Position numbers and translations under genes: made by a program. 64,000 bases of DNA from contig NW_006498527.1 of assembly GCF_000471905.2 (NCBI RefSeq), positions 2,920,654 through 2,984,653 on the forward strand. The letters run 5' to 3'. Each line of letters opens with the position of its first letter. The stretch's first letter is position 1. The notes below the pieces were generated by a model, which saw nothing but the letters and a program-made list of their open reading frames with translations, had not been told where the DNA came from and did not search any database. Shown here piece after piece: positions 59,481 through 64,000 of the stretch. The DNA comes from Amborella trichopoda (Eukaryota; Streptophyta; Magnoliopsida; Amborellales; Amborellaceae).

Positions 59481-62400
59481 GATTGGATACCACGTCTTGT
59501 TCGGATTCGGGCTGCATAACTTCTATGGGCATGCTACCACAATGCCAAGAGACATACTTTGAATTAAAGTTGCTCCTCATTATATATATATCTAATTATT
59601 TTATGTGATTTTTTGTTTAAAAAAAAGGGAACTTGACTTGGCCAAATACATCGTCTCGGCCAGGACCCACCCGAGTACCTTGGCCGAGTCGATGTTTTGA
59701 ATGTTATAAAGAACAATTAATGATGGTACGGCCCAATAGAATCCACATGTAGGATACACACTTTGTAGTATGTGCAATCTAGAGTCTCGACTGTTCATTT
59801 CCAACGAATCAGTAGTTGAGATGAGCCGTCCCCATGCTCAAGGCCGTTGCATGCTTGAGCATGGGAATTGGATTCTTACCAGCCGTCGTGGAAATTGGAT
59901 GGTTGAAAATATATGCAGCATGTCGTTTGCAGTATAAACGAGGCGTGTTTTATTTTCCATTTTATGAAGATTTCATTGTTGAAATGATAAAGCGGAGACT
60001 TTTGTGTCTGTTAAGATTGTGGGACTATGCCCTGCGAAAAAAGTTTTTTTGACATTAGAAAGGCAAGCTAATAAGTCTGCCACTTGCGTACGGTAGCCAT
60101 TACGTATATTCGAAGTTTAAAATTTGCACAGGTCAATGGAAATTAACCCCTCTTCCACTCAAAACATGGAATTGCTTTTGAAGTAGGAAAAGATACAATC
60201 AGGGCGATTTGCATTTGGCATGGGGATTTCGCAATCGCCTTTGATACATAAACTTGAAATTGGGTCGCTCGGGCTGTACCATTGGCCGTCTCAAAGCTTT
60301 GAAGTTTCTCAAACTTTATTACACTAAAAAAAGGACAAAAAGAAGAAGAAAAATTGCAGCAGGTCATCTTGCTTTGATATCGATCAAAGTGGCTGAGTAG
60401 AATAGCATAGTGCATATATTCAACAATTTTCTCTTTTCATTCTATTATTACCAGCAAATTCTACTTATGTGAGCCACCATACAATGTAAAAATATGAAGT
60501 GTGAGGGATCAATTATTATTATTATTTTTTGATGTGTGTAAAGGGTTAGGTGGGAAATGCCTTATGAGTGATTGTAAAATGAAAATATATAGTGAAATAT
60601 AAACTTAGTGGGAGTATGGTCCCTTGTATACCTTATTAAGCAAATGATGTTTGCAGATACTGAATTGTACTTGACGTGCTAAGTCAATATAGTTGAAAAA
60701 AAAACCAAGGTATCTGGGAATAGAGATATAATCGATGAGGGTTTAGTGCTTTAGCCCTTTATGAGGTTGGAGTATACTAGAACCGAGGGACTGCGTGACT
60801 TTGTGTGTGATGAAGGCCTTCAGAGACAAAGCCAAAGCCTCATCATCTGTACCATCACACGGCATGCACATTGATAGCCATTTTTTGGAAAGTGAACCAC
60901 ATTTCAGGGTGATACATATGTATGTGCGAGAGGTACTCCTTTTGCACTATTGAGCTATGGATTGTATCAGCTCAGGATGACATTGGTCTCATCTTCAACC
61001 CCTTGCAAATTGGCAAGACTTTGGTGACCCACTAATGATCCCATGTATGGACTGTGGGTCATGGGCAACGTTGGGTCGATTTGAGAAATCATGTGTGGTT
61101 TGTAGTTCGCGGTTGGATATGGAGTGCCTCAATGGAATTTGTTTATTTTAATAATTTATTACTTTTAGAATTGTTATTTGATTTTTTTTAAAAAAAAATT
61201 GATATTTTATTTATCAAATTTGGATTTATAAAAACATAGATATTGATTTTATAATTATTTAAATATTCAAATGGTGACTTTTATATTTTTAAAAATTATA
61301 AAAATAATATAATTATATGGGAGGCCCAAGAGATCTTTTTGGCCCACCATTGCATATTGGGAGGGAGGCTCATTATGTGCCCAAATAAGTGGCACACCCC
61401 ACCTATAGAAACGTTCTATTTTGTGGAGATCAAGCTTTAAGCTCGAGAGATAAGCTTGAGTTGTTTTAAGTAAGCTTAAGCCTTGATGACATTTTGAATG
61501 ATATTTTGATATGTAGAAGAAGACTTATGCATAAAATAAGAAATGATAATATTATGATATATTTCTTATTTGAATTAATTGGTGGGAAAAGTGATTAAGG
61601 AAGTAGGGGATAATGGTTTACACCTTCCATAGCATGTTGATGACTCATCTATTAAATGGAGAGCCCAAATCTCTCACCCCACAAGTCACCCGATATCAAT
61701 GGTGCATATTCAATATCACATGAATGACAAATCAAGAAAAAACCTAAGAACTCTTAGTATTGATCAATCACTATAAAAAAAGGGATTGTTCTACCAAAAT
61801 CTCTACACCTTATCTTTTTATCTCTCTCTCTTAACTTACCAAATGTGGCACGCCCTACTTAAAATATCTCTCTTAAGAAAGTTTTTATCTCTCTCATGAA
61901 AGCCCAAAGGGGCATACCCACTCTCTCATCTTTGAGATTTATCTCTCTCCTATATTGTGAAAGAATCATGATCTCTCGTACCTCTTTGGGTTTTTAGACA
62001 ATAGGGTTGTGGTAGAAAAGAAAAACATATTTCTTAAACTAGGTTGCTAAAGGGATTCACTTAGGGTTTGAATTTTGTGATCAAAGGGGTTCATGTTTCA
62101 TTGGTTGGCTTATCCAAACTTACTTTCCCGGTTGAGATTAAAGGTTGACCATTAGATCCCGTGTCATTGGAAGGTGACGACTCGGTGTGGAGTGTAAGAA
62201 GCTCGGTTGAGGTAATCTCCGACTTCATCTTTGTTTCTTCCATATTTATTTATTATATCTTTTATTTCCAAGCATAGGTCGTGCCTTTTCTTTGTTGATG
62301 AAAAACGTGGTTTTGAATGGCTTCCAGTTCTTGAGATCCTATTGTATTATTTTCTTTTAATTTATTTGAAGTTGCTATATTGTAAAATGACTTCTTGTGA

Positions 62401-63595
62401 ATGATCTAGACCGTGCAGGAAATAAAATAATTGAAAAAGAAAAAAAAAAATTACATACTCCGGCTAGATCACACATGTCTTTCTTTCAGTTGGGGTGGGA
62501 GAGGAACTAATATAATCTAATGATCGACTCTTACTACGAAAACTTAAGATTTTATGATACTACAATCTAAGGATCAACTCCCACTGCCAAAATTTTATTT
62601 CCAATTATAAAAGTATACTAACATCTTGTGGCTAGGGGTGATTGTGAGCTCTTTGAACTAAACGTGAGTGGTCTTATACCATGCAATTCCTTTCGAGACA
62701 CCCCAATGCTTTTATAATGTATTATTATACAGACATCCAGCACTTTTCATTTTTCTCGAAAAACTTCCACTTGTCTTATTAACAGCTTCTACCCCCAAAA
62801 TTGCCCCCTTCCATAGTTATCTAGACTGGATTGAACTGGTGATTGACCTATCAAATCACCAACTTGTGTCTTCATTAGTTTGATCTAGAGAAAAAATCAT
62901 ATTTCAATAAACACCAGTCAAAACTAGTGATTGACCAGTTTTGGTTGATCTAACCAATTTGGTTTCGATTGGTTCGATGAGCAAAACAAGATGGGTAACT
63001 ATTTTTTCTAATATGTTAAATATTTTAAATTATTTCTTATATTTTTCTTTATACTTTTAAAATCCAATAAGACCAATTCAACTGATTATAAGGCAAGTTT
63101 TGATGGGATTAAATCCCTCCTTGGTGGTAGCGGGTCCCATCCTAATAACCCTACTCCTCTCTTTAAAACTACTCCTCTCTTTAAAACGCATGTATTGCAT
63201 GCTCTCGTTGGACCGAACAATACACTAACTTCCTCTAGCAAAGAGCTATTAGGGAGTATCCTTTTTATTTGAAATGTTGGGATCGACCTAATAATCATTG
63301 TATAATTATTCTAATTAAAAATAGATTTTGAATTCTTCAATACTTAGAACTTTGCCCTCCAAAATTTTGACGGCGGTCATTGTTCAATATTGGGATGTTT
63401 AATTTTTGTAGCACATACAATGGGCTTTTTTTTTTCTTTTTTTTTTATGATATTGGTCACTAAAATTAAGAAGTTAAATTTCCAAATTTGGGGTCCTAAA
63501 AAACACTCCCACCTTCAATTTTATCGGAGGGGGCAAATGGACAGGATCACTCCATGGGAATAGCAAATATTTTGGCATCTGTAAAATTACAAAAA
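59481..63595. other. Intergenic region without recognised gene
   Basis: AT-rich, only short ORFs without family resemblance. 61430-62230 is CTCTCT-rich with a TATAAAAAA at 61772 and could be a worn LTR, but no matching partner or primer site was found. An 18-bp tandem duplication (CTACTCCTCTCTTTAAAA) lies at 63149-63185. Confidence 0.4.
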
Positions 63596-64000
63596 GGAAA
63601 AGAATTATCGAAGGCTTCAACCTTATAATGTAGAAGTAAGAATCACCTAAAAAATCTATTGAAAAAGGATGTTCAGAACACTCGAAAGCCTTATAAGTGA
63701 TCATCTCAACCTCGAGATGCATATGAAAAAGAAAATTATTTAAAGTCCAAAAAATGATGTATCCTGTAACATATCATCTAGACCATCCATTCTCAATATG
63801 TTCAAGTATTTATAGATCTAATTGAATACACCTAAGCTTTCAATTTCTTAATTAGGGTTGGCAATAGATTTTAAAGCAATCATATGGTTTTCAGCAATAG
63901 AACTATATATTCCCATGACTAGACTGTGGCAACAACACTAGCCTTGCAACTTGTCAAATAATTCAAGGGAAAGGTTCCTATACTTTTGAAAGAAATACCT
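63596..64000. mobile_element. MITE family 1 copy running to the window edge
   Basis: Starts GGAAAAGAATTATCGAAGG and continues CTTCAACCTTATAATGTAGA, AAAAAATCTATTGAAAAAGG, GATCATCTCAACCTCGAGAT, ACCATCCATTCTCAATATG and TTTATAGATCTAATTG, in the family order. The far end is not certain within the window. Confidence 0.65.

Noticed and set aside
61430-62300. Possible LTR with TATAAAAAA and CTCTCT leader
   Set aside because: No TG...CA ends, partner copy or primer site found; composition alone is not enough.

Overview
This is a 64 kb piece of a flowering-plant nuclear genome. The evidence is AT-rich introns with GT/AG borders, plant-type protein sequences, several classes of plant transposon, and a decayed nuclear copy of the chloroplast gene ndhH. 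A run of TACG repeats and homopolymer-poor sequence beside the second assembly gap looks like 454 pyrosequencing noise. That would fit a 454-based assembly such as an early-diverging angiosperm, but the species is not settled by anything I can see.

There are three protein-coding genes. (1) 2024-10319, minus strand: the first 11 coding exons (434 codons) of CCT3, the gamma subunit of the cytosolic chaperonin. The last part of the gene lies off the left edge, behind an intron that holds a hAT transposon relic. (2) 20740-24456, plus strand: a five-exon gene for a chloroplast-targeted phosphoglycerate-mutase-like (histidine phosphatase fold) protein. Both catalytic-histidine regions are replaced (RHG to RAG; the second to SPDSD), and exon 2 as given has a one-base frameshift. 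(3) 30123-55694, minus strand: a 22-coding-exon gene of 764 codons for a plant coiled-coil protein that I cannot name. It has a predicted beta-rich C-terminal region and a basic tail, and a 5' UTR intron. Every CDS exon junction of genes 1 and 3 was checked for reading phase by hand.

The rest is mostly transposon-derived. The strongest theme is a set of short non-autonomous Mutator-like elements (MITEs) with GG/GGG ends and 9-bp target-site duplications. One family has at least five good copies and three terminal-repeat variants, including one copy nested in another. A second family has two copies. There are also a 662-bp element carrying tandem repeats, a 233-bp element inside CCT3, and a 524-bp element split by a 1.29-kb foldback hairpin full of ATTACGGTAAT-like motifs. 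Two different MITEs sit side by side sharing one 9-bp target sequence, present three times.

The introns of gene 3 act as a transposon sink. They hold two related hAT relics (one interrupted by a tRNA-derived SINE with 13-bp duplications), an L1-type LINE tail with a 14-bp duplication, three RTE-type LINE fragments with GAT tails, and a lone LTR. The right-hand 8 kb is intergenic and holds the ndhH fragment, diverged tandem repeats and a last MITE copy running to the window edge. Assembly gaps are at 14448-15178 and 31420-31569.
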